From: Actinoalloteichus hymeniacidonis
Lineage (GTDB): Bacteria; Actinomycetota; Actinomycetes; Mycobacteriales; Pseudonocardiaceae
Assembly (NCBI RefSeq): GCF_014203365.1
Contig: NZ_JACHIS010000001.1
Location: 4,402,001 to 4,466,000, forward strand
Reading direction: 5' to 3'
DNA length: 64,000 nucleotides
The notes under the pieces were generated by a model. It was not told the origin of the DNA. It searched no databases and saw only the letters and a list, made by a program, of their open reading frames with translations. The position numbers and the translations under genes were made by a program. Shown here piece after piece: positions 61,790 to 64,000 of the stretch (positions are counted from its first letter, which is position 1; each line of letters starts with the position of its first letter).

Positions 61790-62650
61790 TCAGCCCGGTG
61801 AATCGCCGATCGCCGCTGGACGATCGGGCTGCCCGGCCCATTCCGACCACGATCCCGCGTAGAGCGCCGCAGGCCGATCCGGCCCACTGAGTCCGGCAGA
61901 CTCCAAGGCGAGCAGCACCGAACACGCCGTCACCCCCGACCCGCAGTACGCGCCGACCGCCACATCCGGACGCACGCCCAGCCCTGCGAAATGCTCGGCC
62001 AAGGCGGCGGGCGATCGCCAGCGACCCGACGCGTCGACATGAGCGGCGAACGGTGCGTTGCGGGCTCCCGGCACATGCCCGGGCCTGGGATCCACCGGCT
62101 CGACCGCACCGGAGTACCGCTGCGGGGCTCGCGCGTCCAACAACACCCCGGTCGACGCCAATTCCGCCGCTCCCGATGCGTCCACCACGGGCCTGCCATT
62201 CGGTCGGACCACGATGTCGCCCGGCGTCGGCTCCGGGATCGCCACACTGATCTCGCGGTCCTCGCTCGACCAGGCGGCGAACCCGCCGTCCAGCACCGAG
62301 GCGTGCTCGTGGCCCGCCCATTTGAGCAGCCACCAGGCCCGCGCGGCCACCGAACCATCGGCCGCGTCGTAGGCGACCACCGGGCGGTCCGAGCTGACAC
62401 CCGCGGCGCGCAGCACCCGCTGGAGATCCACCGAATCGGGCAGGGGATGTCTGCCGCCCGCTCCCGGCGGGGCTGCGAGCTCTCGATCGAGATCGACGAA
62501 CACCGCGCCGGGCAGGTGACCCGCGTCATAGGCGAGCCGGCCGGGCGGGCCGCTCAGCGCCCACCGCACGTCCAACAGCACGGGTGGTCGTTCCCCCGCC
62601 ATCGCCTCGGCCAGTTCCTCGGTACTCACCAATGGCTGCACAACGAACAT
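61790..62650 (-). CDS. Sulfurtransferase (tandem rhodanese domains)
   Basis: 286 aa with two rhodanese domains. The first is inactive (~1-125: LLDVRWAL, AGHLPGAVFVDLD, AYDAADGSVAARAW with Asp in place of Cys). The second has the active-site loop YCGSGVTA with Cys near 235. Transfers sulfur from thiosulfate or 3-mercaptopyruvate to acceptors; the loop CGSGVT is more like 3-mercaptopyruvate sulfurtransferase than thiosulfate type, but specificity is not certain. ATG 62650. Divergent from ideR. Confidence 0.9.
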   Translation of the reverse strand: MFVVQPLVSTEELAEAMAGERPPVLLDVRWALSGPPGRLAYDAGHLPGAVFVDLDRELAAPPGAGGRHPLPDSVDLQRVLRAAGVSSDRPVVAYDAADGSVAARAWWLLKWAGHEHASVLDGGFAAWSSEDREISVAIPEPTPGDIVVRPNGRPVVDASGAAELASTGVLLDARAPQRYSGAVEPVDPRPGHVPGARNAPFAAHVDASGRWRSPAALAEHFAGLGVRPDVAVGAYCGSGVTACSVLLALESAGLSGPDRPAALYAGSWSEWAGQPDRPAAIGDSPG

Positions 62651-62887
62651 CCTGGCGCAACCGAGCGGGCGTGGTCCAGACGACTGCGGCAAGGCGACGC
62701 GCCGACCGGTCGGCCCGGGCACCTACGATGAGCGCCTAAGCTGTCCGGGTGTAGCCGGAAGCGCGAATCCCACCACTCGCGCCGCCCGAGGTGGCCTCTC
62801 CCCTTGTGACCCCCTCCTGGCCACTCGATTCCATTCTTCGCACCGAACGACTGCCACAAGCTCTAGTACTTCAGCAAGGGAGCCGGC

Positions 62888-63576
62888 GTGAACGAGCTCA
62901 TCGACACCACCGAGATGTACCTCCGCACCATCTACGACCTCGGCGAGGAGGGTGTGATCCCGCTCCGGGCCCGTATCGCGGAGCGGCTGGGCCAGAGCGG
63001 TCCGACCGTCAGCCAGACCGTGGCCAGGATGGAACGGGACGGGCTGCTCATCGTGGCCGACGACCGCCACCTGGAACTGACCGGCGCCGGACGTGAACGT
63101 GCGGAGGCGGTGATGCGCAAGCACCGGCTGGCCGAGCGTCTCCTCGTCGACGTCATCGGACTCGAGTGGGAACACGTCCACAGCGAGGCATGCCGCTGGG
63201 AGCACGTGATGAGTGAGGCCGTCGAGCGCAAACTCGTCACGCTGCTGGGCAACCCCACCACCTCGCCCTACGGCAATCCGATCCCGGGACTGGACAAGCT
63301 GGGGGTCGGCGAGCCCGCCCCGCCGATGGAGAGCGACCTGCTGCCGCTCGACGAGATCGCCCGTCAAGGCGGCGGGCAGGCCCAGGTGTGCCGGATCGCC
63401 GAGTACGTGCAGCTGGACCCCGATCTGATGGCCGATCTCAAGAGCGCCGGTGTGATGCCCGATCGCGTCGTCACCGTCTCGCCCGCAGGCGGGTCGACCG
63501 AGGTCAAGGTGACTGGCCCGAGCGGAAGCGCGCAGCTCGCAGCCAACGTCGCGCACGCGGTCCTGGTACGTGCGCG

Positions 63577-63580
<4 letters not shown>
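62888..63580 (+). CDS. ideR: Iron-dependent regulator IdeR (DtxR family)
   Basis: 230 aa. Fe(II)-activated repressor of siderophore and iron-uptake genes. N-terminal [23 protein letters not shown] (start) and [19 protein letters not shown] (recognition helix). The dimerisation/metal domain has [20 protein letters not shown] and [10 protein letters not shown], with the Cys102- and His-type metal ligands, and a C-terminal SH3-like domain. Very close to mycobacterial IdeR. GTG 62888 has AAGGGAG upstream. Overlaps galK by GTGA. Confidence 0.95.

Positions 63581-64000
<420 letters not shown>

Overview
The window is high-GC actinobacterial DNA. The organism is probably a filamentous, sporulating actinomycete of the Pseudonocardiaceae type: the sigma factor WhiG is present, GTG starts are frequent, and stop/start overlaps of the GTGA/ATGA/TGATG kind occur throughout. 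The gene order dxr-rip1-ispG, DUF2631, rlmN, cdsA-frr-pyrH-tsf-rpsB, M23 peptidase, xerC, dprA-comM-yraN, DUF2469-rnhB-lepB-rplS, trmD-rimM-khpA-rpsP, amidohydrolase-ffh matches the Mycobacterium tuberculosis Rv2868c-Rv2916c backbone as I remember it, interrupted by lineage-specific insertions. The genus call is inference.

Layout. 1-3279: isoprenoid genes dxr and ispG (partial) with the site-2 protease rip1 between them, all leftward. 3484-3768: a small GlsB-type stress membrane protein behind a candidate sigma-B-type promoter. 3885-8043: a leftward polyamine ABC operon, potA-potD-potB-potC. 8232-9408: a DUF2631 membrane protein and a beta-carbonic anhydrase. 9432-15707: leftward translation, lipid and nucleotide housekeeping genes (rpsB, tsf, pyrH, frr, cdsA, a SAM methyltransferase, rlmN) with two very strong intercistronic hairpins. 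16401-22579: M23 peptidase, whiG, xerC, dprA, comM, yraN. 22870-33620: a carbohydrate locus with a peptide-type ABC importer, a GH2 beta-mannosidase and a ROK sugar kinase in one leftward operon, and a divergent ROK repressor with a candidate operator between. 33817-44123: DUF2469, rnhB, lepB, rplS, trmD, rimM, khpA, rpsP, two CPBP membrane proteases, an amidohydrolase and ffh.

44421-50823 is an accessory block: a large DUF4132-like protein, a pentapeptide-repeat protein and a DUF262/DUF1524/RAMA-type protein that resembles modification-dependent (type IV) restriction enzymes. This block is the best candidate for an under-described system. 51095-53061 is gluconate kinase plus a GntP permease. 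53136-56448 holds a secreted/anchored acidic protein of unknown function, divergent from a two-component system (OmpR-type regulator and histidine kinase) with matching direct repeats in the shared promoter region, then a MarR-type regulator. 56689-60672 is an acuC-pat operon pairing a lysine deacetylase with a GNAT/acyl-CoA-synthetase-like protein acetyltransferase. 60960-64000 holds a DUF3558-like lipoprotein, a rhodanese, the iron regulator IdeR and the start of galactokinase.

No tRNA, rRNA, CRISPR array, insertion sequence or prophage was recognised. All family assignments come from reading motifs by eye; no database search was run. Statements about other genomes are from memory.
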